From positions 4,836,001-4,900,000 of the forward strand of contig JAWZSP010000003.1 in assembly GCA_034401135.1 (NCBI GenBank): a DNA stretch of 64,000 nt, written 5' to 3'. The stretch is from Volutella citrinella (Eukaryota; Ascomycota; Sordariomycetes; Hypocreales; Nectriaceae). Of this stretch, positions 10,563 to 23,100 are shown in pieces. A model generated the notes under the pieces. It was not told the origin of the DNA and made no database searches. It saw only the letters and a list, made by a program, of their open reading frames with translations. Position numbers and translations under genes: made by a program. Position 1 is the first letter of the stretch, and each line of letters opens with the position of its first letter.

Positions 10563-13374
10563 ATGGCGGAGCAGGAAGAAGATCACAGTTCCATACCTCT
10601 ACAAGACCGCTTCACACACAAGGTTTGTTCTCTCCAACCCTCCTCACGCGAGTTTGCCCTAGCTAAGCGTCCGTAGATATGGAAGGTCAGAAAAGCCGCT
10701 TACGAAGAAGCCGCCAAGCAATTTTCTGCCTCTCCAGATGAATCCGACCCATGTTTTCGACCCTTCATCAACGACGCTGGCTTGTGGAAGTCTGCCGTCA
10801 CAGACTCCAACGTTGCTGCACAGCAAGAGGCTATCAGCGCACTTGGTGCATTTCTAAAATATGGCGGGCGAGACTGCGCGTTACGAACCCGAAACAGCAC
10901 CATCACCCCTATGGTCGAAAAGTGTCTTTCCTCGACGCGAGCTGCTACAAAGAATGGCGCCATCGAGGCCCTTCTTCTCTATATCGAGCTTGACACAGCT
11001 GGCCCGGTCATAGAGGAAATTTTGCCAGGACTGGCGAACAAAGTCCCCAAGAATGTGGCGGCAACTCTTAATGCTCTCACGCAAATCTTTCACAACTACG
11101 GCTGCAAGATTGTGGACCCCAAACCCGTGTTAAAAGCACTGCCCAAGGCTTTTGGAGCTGCCGATAAGAACATCCGTGCGGAAGCGACGAATCTGACTGT
11201 CGAGCTATACCGATGGCTTCGCGAGGCCATGAAACCTATGTTCTGGGGCGATTTGAAGCCTACGCAGCAGTCTGATCTTGAGGCTCAGTTTGAGAAGATC
11301 AAAGAAGCGGCTCCCCCCAAGCAAGAACGACTCTTACGGTCTCAACAAGAAGCAATCGAGGCGGCGCCTGCTGGAGGCGAAGAGGCCGAGGGCGAATATG
11401 ACGAGCCCGAGGAGGCTGGGGAGATGGACGCCTTTGACTTGGCCGAGCCACAGGATGTCAGCAAGAAAATCCCCGCCAACTTCAGCGACATGCTGGCCTC
11501 CTCAAAATGGAAGGATCGCAAGGAAGCTGTTGATGCTCTTCACGGTGCACTAAATGTTCCCAGGATCAAGGACAGCGACTTCAACGAAGTGAATCGAGGA
11601 CTAGCCAAGTGTATGAAGGATGCCAACGTGGCAGTCGTCACCCAGGCCGCTCTCTGTATTGAAGCCCTAGCGAAAGGCCTGCGACAGGGCTATGCCAAAT
11701 ATCGGACAACTGTCATGCAGCCCATCATGGATCGCCTGAAGGAGAAGAAGGCCACAGTTTCCGATGCGCTCGGCGCTGCACTAGATGCCGTTTTTGCGTC
11801 GACTGACCTGACCGAATGTCTCGAAGACATCACGACGTATCTCGGGAACAAGAACCCGCAAGTCAAGGAGGGAACCATGAAGTTCTTGATCCGATGCCTC
11901 CGCACCACGAGAAGTGTCCCAAGCAAGCCCGAGATTGCAACCATCTGCGAAGCAGGAAAGAAACTCCTGTCAGAATCAAGCCCCGCCCTTCGAGATGGAG
12001 GCGCGGAAATCTTGGGAACCGTCATGAAGATTATTGGAGAGCGAGCCATGACCCCGTTCATGGAGGGCCTTGACGATATCCGCAAGACCAAGGTCAAAGA
12101 ATTCTTTGAGACGGCCGAGGTCAAGGCGAAAGAAAAGCCTAAGCCGGCGCCTGCTCCTCCCAAAGCGGCCCCGGCACCAAAGAAGATGGTTGGTGGAAAG
12201 AAGCCAGTTGCAAGGAAAGCGCCCGCGCCTCGGGCTCCATCGCCCGCAGAACTCCCGTTGGACCCCCAGCCAACTGCCAAACCCGCTGGTAGTAGCAAAC
12301 TTGGGATGGCCAAACCTGGTTTGGCTGGCTTAAAGGCCCCCCAGAAGCGCACCTTGGCCGGCCCAGGCGGAGCCGCGTCTCCCCGTCGAGCACCAGCTGC
12401 CGCCCCTATTATGCCACCGGAGGATGAACCGGCTCCCCCGCCGCAACCTCGACTCGGTTTGACTCGTGGATTGGCTGGGCGCTCATTAGCTAAACCGGTT
12501 GCTCCTTCAGCACAAGCTCCCCCGACTTCCCCGCCACCCTCCAGTGGACTGGCTGCCGTTGAACGTGCTGAGTTGGAAGAGCTCCGAGCTGCTAACGAGC
12601 GATTGACTCGGCAGGTGGAAGAAATGCGACAGGAGCGAGGCAAGTTCATGTCCGAGATCCAGGAGCTCAAGAACCAGAACGCCGGACTCATCGAGGACCA
12701 CACGAGGGACGTCCTCAGTATCAAAGCCAAGGAGACCCAACTCGTGCGTGCCCGGAGCGACGCCGAGGCCACGGAGCAGGTCAATGATAGACTTCGACGC
12801 GAACTTGAACGCCTTAAGAGAGCCTTGAGCCGTGCAGAAGGTCTTGGAACCTCTCCTGGTGGACAAGCCAGTCCTGGTAAGTGGACCCCCCATCTTGTAT
12901 TCGCAACTATCTGACATGTTCTCAGGTCTAGCCTCCCCGACACACGACGACGTCTATCGTGATGTCGGCCCTCCATCAGCCAGCCGGAACAGGATGAGCA
13001 TAACGAGCACGTTTTCTGAGGAAAAAGAAAACGGCGAGGTGCACAACCCCCGAAGCAAGCTGAGCCCTGACCTTAGATATGCCGGCAGCTCCAACTCGTC
13101 TGGACGGGGTTCCCCCGCTCGGGGATTTCGAAATGCGACCTCGTTTCGAGACGATGATCATGGCTCAGGAGTGTCGCAACGTCCAATTTCCTCGCTTCCA
13201 CAACCGGCTGGTGGTAACGGCGTGGAGAGCTGGAGAAGAGCTGCCGAGGTGACGAGCCAACTGAAGGCCCGAATTGAACAGATGAAGGTACGCTTACAAG
13301 GGAAACTAGATGCCAGCAGAGCAACTTACTGACCATTTGACTAGGCCAAACAAGGGTTCGCCAATCGACCTTGA
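10563..13374 (+). CDS. stu2: TOG-domain microtubule polymerase, XMAP215/Dis1 family (Stu2/Alp14)
   Basis: Four exons (10563-10622, 10677-12876, 12926-13287, 13345-13374) encode 883 residues. Introns are 54, 49 and 57 bases with donors GTTTGT, GTAAGT and GTACGC. The short first exon gives MAEQEEDHSSIPLQDRFTHK and joins to IWKVRKAAYEEAAKQF, the typical first helix of TOG1. TOG1 spans about 15-240 and TOG2 about 285-510 (NFSDMLASSKWKDRKEAVDAL). A basic Pro/Ala-rich linker (510-630) and a coiled coil at about 645-740 (VERAELEELRAANERLTRQV) follow, as in Stu2 and Alp14, which act as dimers with two TOGs per chain. The family adds tubulin to microtubule plus ends and acts at spindle poles and kinetochores. 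Pieces of this coding region are duplicated at 8174, 9780 and 33077. Confidence 0.95.
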
Positions 13375-13737
13375 TGCTTGTAAATGGACATGGATCGTGG
13401 AAAGAAGGTGTTGAAGCTGGAGGCGCCGCTGATGTTATGCCGTTTCCCCTGTGGAGCAATGGCGGAGGGCCGCTCATGCATTCTTATGGCGTTGGAACTG
13501 ATACCCGGATTTGCTTTTCTACGTGGTATTCATAGGGCATGATGAGCCTTTACGGAATTCCCTTTAGCAAGTATGCGCCGAGCTACTATTATTGTTTTAA
13601 TCCACGACGTTGATGATGGGCAAAGGTTGAAACTTTAGAGAGTGTCCTCTGGGGATAATTGAGTTGATTCTGTTTTGTTGTGGTAGCTGCCAATTTGCCT
13701 GCCTCATCTGCGCATGCTATGCTTTCACGGCTTCTGC
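13375..13737. other. Convergent intergenic stretch
   Basis: Lies between the 3' ends of stu2 (+) and the DUF3429 gene (-) and should hold both 3' untranslated regions. Nothing else is seen. Confidence 0.6.
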
Positions 13738-15227
13738 TCATGGCCTCCCCCCTTTGCCAGATTTCGCTTTGTCGTCTAGGTTCTTGCCACCCTTGTGTCC
13801 ATTTATGCTGTCCTTGTTGGCCTTGTCTTGTGACAGCTTCTTGTCGGGCACGCCAGACTTATCGCCATCACTGTCACTGTCCTCTGCCGAACTCTCCTTT
13901 CCTTCCCCGCTCTCTTCGTCCTTCTTAGCCTTGTTATCAGCCTGGGGTCGGGCCGCCTTCTTTTGGGTTTGCTCTTCGTCTTTCTCATGTGGCTCTTCGG
14001 CATCGTCGGGGTTGTCTGAAGAATTTTCCACTCCTGAAGTTTCCTCTTCTGTCGAACTATTGCCCGTGCCCTGGCTCTTCGCCTGACCTTCTTCCTCTTT
14101 CTTCTTCCTCAATTCTCGCCGCTTCCTTTCGGCTTCCTCTTTCCGACGACGCTCCTTTTCCACCTTTTCCAGCTTGGACCAGTCCGTCTTATTGTCCGCG
14201 ATGCCCGATTGCGTGATGTTGGCGGTTAAGCCCCTGTTGGTGATGGCTTGGCCCTGCTCGATCTTAGACCGCCCCACGAGGGAGAGGAATATGGCGAAGC
14301 CAACCATGGTCGTCAGCAGGAAGCGATAGGTACCGTACCAGTGGGGAGCCCAGCCCCTTTTCGCGGCGCGTGAATCGGCAAAGTACATTCCCACAAAGGC
14401 GGCAAACTGGGTCGTCAGGGCGTACTCGATGGGCATCATCAGGGTAGGCCAGGCGATGACGGATGAGGCCAGGCCCATGCCGTAGCGAAATCGAGTGCGT
14501 TCGCGCAAGGGCGACTTCTCTGCGTATTCGAGGCCCTGGCGGTTGGGCTCGTCAGCGTGACATGGATGGAATGGCTTGTGTGGATACTCACCCAGTGGAT
14601 GGCACCTAGGAAGGAGATGATGATCGCTCCGTATCCCAGCTGGATTGGTTCAATAACACCCAAGAGGTGGCGCGCCGTATCGTGATCGATGAGGATTGAA
14701 TCGTAGAAGGAATTCCCCGTAGGCCACTCCTTGTTGAGGTTCCATGATAGAAACAAGGTAGACACGGATGTGGCCAAGTATGGGACGGTGCCCAGCAGGC
14801 CGAGGACATGGGATTCGCGAGGCACTTCGTCAAATCGGGCAATTTCCCTGATCACGTCCTACAATAGGTATATTAGAAGACTGATGATAGGCCAAAGGAG
14901 TCAGAGACGAACAAAATCATGCTTGAGGGATGTTGAGATATTAGGCTCTGTACTTTGCGGCGCAGGCGAAGGCTCCAGGACCTTACGAACTGTGCTCGTC
15001 GTGGTGACCTTTGTCGGATCTGAGGGCAGTTTTTGTTGCGCAAGTTTCTTCTCTCGATCTGGATCAAATGGAGAAATGGGCGGATTGGTGTTGTCGGACT
15101 TATGCCTGGCTAGGCGCTCGGCCAGTGACTGGGCCTGGATGCCAGCTCGGACGGTCGGGGCAGCAGGTCGGAGTACAGAGCCAGATGCTCTGGAGAGCCG
15201 CAGGGCGGATTGTGAAAGCCGAAACAT
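13738..15227 (-). CDS. DUF3429 membrane protein (TMEM69-like), probably mitochondrial
   Basis: Three exons (15227-14913, 14858-14592, 14535-13738) encode 459 residues. Introns start GTTCGT and GTGAGT and end TAG and CAG, both phase 0. The N-terminus (MFRLSQSALRLSRASGSVLR) is an Arg/Ser-rich amphipathic presequence, which points to mitochondria. The core holds about five hydrophobic segments: LGLLGTVPYLATSVSTLFLS, YGAIIISFLGAIHWG, SSVIAWPTLMM, TQFAAFVGMYFAD and FLLTTMVGFAIFLSLV. The GLLGTVP...IISFLGAIHWGLE...RYGMG..PSVIAW order is that of DUF3429 proteins. The C-terminal 150 residues are highly charged and probably disordered (Lys/Glu-rich, then Ser/Asp-rich). Function of the family is not established. 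Confidence 0.88.
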
Positions 15228-17107
15228 TGCAAAACAGCGGGGTGCGGGCTGATGGTGAAAGCTTGCCGGTACAAGGGATGCTACAATAGGTACGTGGTGG
15301 AGGAGGGGCGGAGAGGATTGCAGTTGTTCAATTGTCGTCTGTGATGAGACCGATTTAAGTTGAAACCACCAGGCGATGCGAGCCTGAGATGGTGTTTACG
15401 GGGAATGCGACGATGTGAGTTGCTCGGCAGCTACGGGTGGAGGAAACGAGTCGGAATGGTGCAGCCGTGAGGAGCAAATACATCATCACTGTTGTGTGCG
15501 ATGGATACGATCGACCCAAGGGGGGCACATGGCCACTTGCTGCATATAAACAAGGCAGGCGTCCCAATTGCGTAGCTGTCCGTCCAGGAGAGGCAAAGCA
15601 GCAGAGGCCGGTGCTGTCACGTCGACATCATCGGCTCGTGGCAGCCACCAGCGCTGCTGCTGTGCGCGCGAATGGGAGCTTTGTGAGAGCTGCCATGTGT
15701 GGGATTGTGAAGCCTATCGTGACGTCATGACAGAGGAGCAGTCCATGATGCTATTTCTGCGCGTTTCTTGTCTCAGGAAGCCGCTAGTCACAGGCCAGTA
15801 TTTCTCCAACTGCTGCTCCCCCCCTGAACTACCTAACTTAGAGCTGCAAAGAGCAAGCTCAATGTCTAGATCTGGGGTATGGTGGGTTGTGGGGCACCTA
15901 TTTGGATACCTACCTTAGGTACCTTAGGCAGCACCATAGGTGGCCGCGCTGAAGCCAGTAATACAGTGCTACAAATTGTATCTCTGTCAAAAAAGCTTTG
16001 GCCGTATCTTCCCTAGCAATAGCCCACCATAAGCAGGCAGCAGAGCATGTGTTACAGATGATCCATGGCATGCCGAGAGTTCGCCGCGTATTGGCAATTG
16101 CATACCAGTGCCAGCGCCGAGTGGCCTTGTGGCCCTACGACTCTTTAAACTGGCCTATTGTAGTGGAGGGCACTGCCAACAAGACCCAGCCCCAGGAGCA
16201 GCTGCTTTTGGCTGGGGCTCTGGAGACTGGCAGCCCTGGGGGTGTTGATCATTTGCCTTTTGCCCACTGAGCAGTCCGCTGGCCGCTAGCGCTAGGATCG
16301 TGGGGAGGGGGTGGTACCTGGACCGGTGCAGCGACATGTATGCGAGCCAAGGTACCTCTAACCAGCCACAGGGAGCAGAGTGGAGAGTTGTCGTGGAGCA
16401 GAGTGGAGAGTTGTCGTGGAGCAGCAGTAGCTGTTGCAATCCGGTCCGTGCCTGGCCTAAACCTGAGCATGGGCAGCCCAAGAAACAGCACAGCGTCATA
16501 CAACGCCACACAGCCAGCTGCTTCCCACTTTTTGGTGCCAACAACGAAAGTGTTCGACGCACAACCCAACCCGGATCCTTGCTGCAGTGACGGCACAGCA
16601 ATCTGTACTCTTTTCCTCTCATCCCTCCTCGCTGTCGTCGCTCTGCACGCAGTAGACCATCCCATCCTTGGCTGCACCGAAGTGATCTTAGATTGACACA
16701 CGATTGACTAGCGGCTCGACTACAGCACTGGGCTGGCTTCGCCTTACGTTACCCTCCCTTGGCTTGGGTTCCCCTCCTTCCAGATCCCATCCCACCACCG
16801 AGCTCCCAGCCCGCCTTCACGACGACACCGACGACGACGGCGATATCGACGCCCACAGGGCAAACGGACCGATCCGCACCGCACTCGAGCGAATACAGGG
16901 ACATTGCGGCAAGGCTTGATTTGCGCAATAATCCTCGAGCCATCGCATGGCACTCGCGCCTCCCACCCACCGTTTGCGAAGTGACAGATGACGTCCTCAT
17001 AAAATACTACTTCCGCACACCCTCACCTTGATCCTCGCCCTCGCCCACAACCTCCACAGACTTCCGTCAAACTCCCCGGCCCGGGTTACGGCTGCCCCGC
17101 TGCCGCC
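15228..17107. other. Divergent intergenic region between the DUF3429 gene and VPS13
   Basis: No gene is recognised in 1.9 kb. It holds both upstream regions, a TACCTTAGGTACCTTAGG near-palindromic word at about 15911-15928, and a 23-base tandem duplication at 16374. The last 300 bases are C-rich and pyrimidine-rich, as in fungal leaders. Confidence 0.55.
16374..16419. repeat. Tandem duplication of a 23-base unit
   Basis: The unit AGCAGAGTGGAGAGTTGTCG plus TGG occurs twice in perfect tandem (16374-16396 and 16397-16419), followed by a partial AGCAG. Confidence 0.9.
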
Positions 17108-20100
17108 ATGCTCGAGGGTCTCGTCGCCGGCCTGCTCAACCGCTTCCTGGGCATGTACGTCAAGAACTTCGATCCTGCCCAGTTAAAGGTCGGCATCTGG
17201 TCTGGCGATGTTAAGCTTCACAACCTCGAGCTTCGTCGCGAGGCGCTGGATCAGCTCAAGCTGCCCATCAACGTCATGGAGGGCCACCTCGGCGAGCTCA
17301 CCCTCGTGATACCCTGGTCCAACCTGCGCGGCGCCCCGGTCAAAGTCTTTATCCAAGACGTGTTCCTGCTAGCTAGCCCCAAGGAAGAGGCTGAATACGA
17401 CGAGGAAGAAGAGGAGCGGAGGAAGCTGCGCCTCAAGATGGAGAAGCTCGACAGTGCCGAATTGCTCAAGGAGCGCAACAAGGAGGGATTGAGCCAAGAT
17501 GAACAGAAGAAGAACCAGAGCTTCACCCAGAGCCTCGTCACTAAGATCGTCGACAACCTGCAAGTCACGGTCAAGAACATCCATATCCGCTATGAAGACT
17601 CCATCTCTGCACCCGGCCACCCCTTCGCGGCCGGCTTCACTTTGGAGGAGTTCAGCGCCGTCAGCACCGATGGCGAGTGGAAGCCCACCTTTATCCAGGA
17701 TTCGACTTCCGTGACACACAAACTGGCCACCCTCGGCGCTCTTGCAGTTTACTGGAACACAGACACAGAGCTACTTGGGACGGGCCGTGAAGCTTCCACC
17801 CCGGATCATGAAATGCTGCCACACGATGATATGGTGGAGAAATTTAAGAGTATGATCGGGAAGGAAGCCGAAGCCAATGCGAATCACCAGTTTATCCTAC
17901 GACCCGTCAGCGGCCAAGCCAAGATCGAACTGGATAAGTCTGGCGACATACACGTACCCAAGTTCAAGTCGACGCTTCTTTTCGAAGAAATCGGACTTGT
18001 CCTAGACGATGACCAGTACAGAGACGGCCTCATGATGGTTGACCTCTTTCACTACTTCATTCGCCACCAGGAGTACAAGAAACTGCAGCCAAAGGGTGTC
18101 ACGCCAAAGGAAGATCCGCGTGCCTGGCTCCTGTTTGCTGGAAATGCCGTACTAAGTAAGATCCACGAACGCAATCGACGATGGTCATGGGATTTCTTCA
18201 AAGAGCGCCGGGACGACCGAAAACGCTACATTGAGTTGTTCAAGAAGAGAAAACAGCAGCAGCAAATGTCTCCCGACGAGATTGACGACATCAACGCTCT
18301 CGAACGTAAGCTTGGGTACGAAGACCTGAGATTCTGGCGATCTTTAGCCAGGAATCAGCTGAAGAAGGAAAACGCGGAAGCCCTGAAGAAGCAACCTCAG
18401 CAGCCTGAGCAACAGGGCTGGATCGCTTGGATGTGGGGTGCCAAACCTGAACAACACATCGGAGAGAACGAAGAAAACACGCAAATGACTGAGGAGCAGC
18501 GGAAGGAGCTGTACGAAGTCATCGACTGGGATGAGAAGCATGCACTGACTGATGAGGTGGACATGCCGCGTGAGGCGGTCAAGATGTGCCTGGAAGCATC
18601 TCTGGGCACTGGTAGTTTCACTCTCAAGAAAGGTCCCCATGATAACCCAATCGACCTTCTTAGTCTTCACTTTGACGTCCTCAAAGGCAAAGCACTGCAG
18701 AGGAAGGACTCGTTCTTGGCCAACTTTAGTCTGGGTGGCCTGCGCGTCAACGACGGAACCACTCCTGACAGTCTGTACCCGGAGATCGTGCGTGTCAAGG
18801 ACGCCCCTGATACCAAGAAGCGAAAGCGCCTGTCTCTCGCCGAATTGGAGAACACCGAGGATGAGCCCTTCTTTCAGTTCGAGATTGAGAAGAACCCGAT
18901 TGAGCGGGAAGGTGACATTGCCCTCGTCGGAAAGATGAAGCCTCTCGAGGTTGTCTGGAACCCCAATTTTGTCGTTGGAATCGTCGATTTCTTCAGACCG
19001 CCGGACCGGCACATGGAATCCATTACAGCTCTGATGGAGACCGCTGGTGCCACCGTGGAAGGCATCCGCGAGCAGACTCGGGCTGGACTCGAGTTTGCTC
19101 TGGAGGAGCACAAGACCATCAACGCCGAACTGGATCTGCAGGCACCCTTGATTATTGTGCCTGTCAACATCACAACCGAGGACTCGACGTGCTTGATTGT
19201 CGATGCTGGTCATATCCACGTGAATAGCGAGCTAGTGGATCACGAGACCATGAAGGAGATTCAATCCAAGCAAAAGCAGTCCTACAGCGACGAGGATCTG
19301 AAACGCCTCGAGTCGGTCATGTATGACAAGTTCATTGTCAAGCTGACTTCGACACAAGTGTTGATCGGGCCATCTATCGAGGAGACAAAGGCCCAGCTCA
19401 CTGAGAAAGATGACGAAGCCCACCTGCATGTCGTGGAACAGATCAACGTGGACTTTATCGTTCAAATGTCCATATTACCCAAGGCCCCGAACCTGACAAA
19501 GTTCAAGGTATCAGGACATCTGCCGATGCTCCATGCCGCTGTGTCGGACTCGAAATACAAGAATCTGATGAAGATCATCGAAGTGGCAATCCCCAAGTTT
19601 GGCCACGATGAGCCACCGCCCGATATCCCTGCCCTCACTCCAGAAGAAACGCCAAAAAGACCTCGGGTTGTTAGCAGCGCATCGAATCGGTCAAATCGGA
19701 AATCCCAGCGCGAGCGTAGGCTGTCTAAGCCGTTCCCCTTTGCCCCTTCGCAGACGGCTGTTGTTTTAGAAGATATCGACGACGATGATGAGAGCTTTGA
19801 AGATGCCAGCGATGGCGCTGATACCGACCAGCTCCGTCTCCAACAACGAAGCTTCGAGTTCAAATTCAAGGTCAATACGCTCAAAGGCTCCTTGTACCGC
19901 AGTGACCCGGAACGAAAGAAGCCTGACACCCTACTCGTGGAGTTGGTCGCGGAGCGGTTCGATCTCGAGTTTTATACCAGGCCGTTCGATATGGCAGCGG
20001 AGGTGTCTCTTGGCTCCGTCACGGTTGATGACTTTGTCGACAATCCCCCGGCAGAGTTCAAGTCAATTGTCTCTTCTGGCGACAGCGAGGATCTCAAGGA

Positions 20101-23100
20101 GGGTCGCAGTCTCGTCCATGTGAAATTCGTCAAAGTAAACCGGCTCTCCCCCGAATTTATGCCCGTTTACGAGGGCGTGGAGACCAACGTCAGTGCCGCA
20201 ATCTCAACCATCAATCTCATTGTAACGAGAAAGACGCTTTTAACCCTGTTGGACTTCATCCTTATAACCTTCACCAACCAAAATGAGGCCCCGCCCAGTC
20301 CTGCACCGGCGATCAAGGAGAATGGAGAAAACGACGGCGACGGTGATGAGCTTGCGTTGGCAGAAGCGCAGCAGAATGGCAATGCCGGCTCTATTCGTGT
20401 CAAGGTTGACCTTAAGAGTATCCGACTGATCTTGAATAACGACGGCATTCGACTCGCTACGCTTTCCTTCAACAAGGCCGATGCTGGTATATTCCTCCGG
20501 GGCGGAACTATGCGCATTTCGGCCCGGCTTGGTGATCTCTCGCTTGTGGACGACGTTAATCTCGGCGTCTCGCAAGACTCGAACCTACGCCAGCTTGTTA
20601 CGATCCAAGGCGACGATTTGGCCGACTTCCGCTACGAGACTTTCGATGCTACAAACCCCAAGGCCTATCCTGGATACGATAGCTCCATCTTCCTCCGAGC
20701 CGGATCCGTCAAGGTCAACTTCATTGAGGAGCCTTTCCGCAAGATTATTGACTTTTTGGTCAAGTTCGGCAAGATGCAGGCGCTCTTCAATGCGGCGCGA
20801 CAGGCGGCCATGAACCAAGCGAACCAATTGCAGCAAAGCCCGAGCCGCATCAAGTTCGACGTGGTAGTTAACACACCCATTGTTGTCTTCCCGCGCTTGG
20901 TCATCCCTGGACGGCCAAAGAGAGACCTGATCACCGCATACTTGGGTGAGATCTATGCACAGAACAAGTTTACTCCGCTGGACGACAGTGAAGACTCCGA
21001 AATTGCCATGAAAATTACTGCAGGCATCCGAAATATTCGCCTTACATCCGACTTCCACTATGACGAAGAACAATCTGAAGAACTCGAAATGATTGATCAC
21101 GTCGATCTCGGGTTCAAGATTACATATGCCGAGCACGTACCTGGAGCCAAGCGACCTGACATGGAGATTGAAGGCACGATGTCAGACATCAATCTAAGAA
21201 TTACGCAATACCAGCTCAAGTTCCTGATGGAGATCTCGAAATCGGTTCCTGCCGCCTTTGCTGGTGAAGGTGGTGATAGCGATGAGGAGGCTGCTCGTGC
21301 CGTCAACGAAGGAACACTTCAGCAAGTCCGTGTCGTCCAGGATGACAAGGATAGCGATGATCAACCTCTCATTGATTTGAGCCCGGAACTATCTTCTGTT
21401 GATCAGGCATGGACAAAACTGGACTTCGCCTTCCGAGTCAACACTGTTGGTCTCGAGTTGGTCATGGCACAACCGGATGAGCCCGTGGGTGATATATCGC
21501 AATCCAGCCTATCGCGGTTCTCTCTCGACGAGACTAAGATCAAGACGAGAATGCTCTCCGATGGGTCGCTTGAGGCCGAGTTGCTCATCCATGCCTTCAC
21601 AATTCACGACAGCCGACCGCGCGAAACAAACAAGTTCCGTCGTATCATGACTTCGTCAAACAAGGAGGTGCAGCAACTCATGGCCTCCATCACCATGTCT
21701 GGTGGAAAAGAGCGGAATCTGATCGCCATGGCGACCATCGACAGCCCGCGCGTCATTTTCGCACTTGACTACCTCTTTGCTCTTCAACGTTTTGCAGTCG
21801 AGGGCCTCACGGTTGACGAGACCAGCCCGATGGATGACGAGAGCATTGCCGAAACCCCCGAGGAGTCTGATGCAGATTCGATGCAAGTCACCTTCACGGG
21901 AGATGCTCGTAAGACGCCTTCGCAAGCGTCGCAACGGCAGAGCATTGAGGCCACAAAGGAAGGAGAACCAACGCCTACGATGAGCATTGCATTCCGCGTT
22001 AATCTCGTTGATGCCCAAGTGATTCTTATTGCGAACCCTCTCAGCGCAAGCTCAGAAGCTATCGTACTGGGCATCCGTCAAGTCCTATTGTCACAGCAAC
22101 ATGCCTTGACCTTCCAAGTCTCTGAGATTGGCATGTTCCTGTGTCGAATGGACCGGTTTGAGACTTCCCGACTCCGAATTATTGATGACTTCTCTATCCA
22201 GCTCAGCATGGACAGCTCGAACCCGGAGGCTACGAACATCCACCTCGATGTCGAGCCGCTGATTCTCCGACTCTCCCTCCGCGACATCCTGCTTGCCCTT
22301 CAGATCTTCGCAAAGGCTGGCGAGTTGTCGGGCAGCGAGCCAAAACCATCACACGAGAGTTCTGCTGAGCAAAAGGCCAGGGAGCTTCGCAATGCTGGGC
22401 TCAAGCAAAGGTCTGCTAGTGGAAAAAACCCTTCTACCACGGCTGGCAGAACAAGGAAGACGCTGCCAAGCCAGGAAACTTCTGTTAAGCAGAATAGGAC
22501 GCCCTCAGTTCGCAGACACGAGTCCTTGTCGGCAACTGTCGAGGGGGTTCGTATTGTCCTTATTGGTGATCTTCACGAGTTGCCTATTCTCGATATCGGC
22601 ATCAAGAACTTCAAGGCGGCTGCAGAGAACTGGACGTCGAATCTAAAGGCCGAAACCGCCATTGATCTTTACTCCAACGTTTACAATTTCTCCAAGTCCA
22701 GCTGGGAGCCCCTCATCGAACCCTGGCAGGTCGGCTTTGGTGTTGCCCGAGAGCCTGTTTCGGGCTTGCTTTCGGTGGATGTCGCCTCAAAGAAGGTTTT
22801 TGACGTTACAGTCACTACCGCCAGTATTGCACTAGCCTCGAAATCGTTCGACTTCCTAACCACGCAACAAGACATGTTAGACAAGCCCCGCAGCGTGGAA
22901 GCTCCTTATCGCATCAGAAACTACACTGGCTTTGATGCCGTGGTACAATCCAAGAGCGCCACCAGCGATGAGCCGATCACACTCCGTCTCGAAGATGGCG
23001 AAGAAGCGCCCTGGAGCTTTGAACACTGGGAGAAGATGCGAGAAAACCTTCTCACCGAATCGAACCAGAACTATGTGGGAATCCAGCTGGAAGCTAGTGG

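Noticed and set aside
11690..12976. 428-codon minus-strand frame opposite stu2
   Set aside because: It lies wholly antisense to the TOG-protein coding sequence, has Ser/Arg-rich shadow composition and shows no domain.
15890..15940. TACCTTAGG repeats as transposon ends
   Set aside because: Short palindromic TAGGTACC-type words are common in these genomes; no paired terminal repeats or transposase were found.
18344..19219. 291-codon frame antisense to VPS13
   Set aside because: Shadow of the VPS13 coding sequence.
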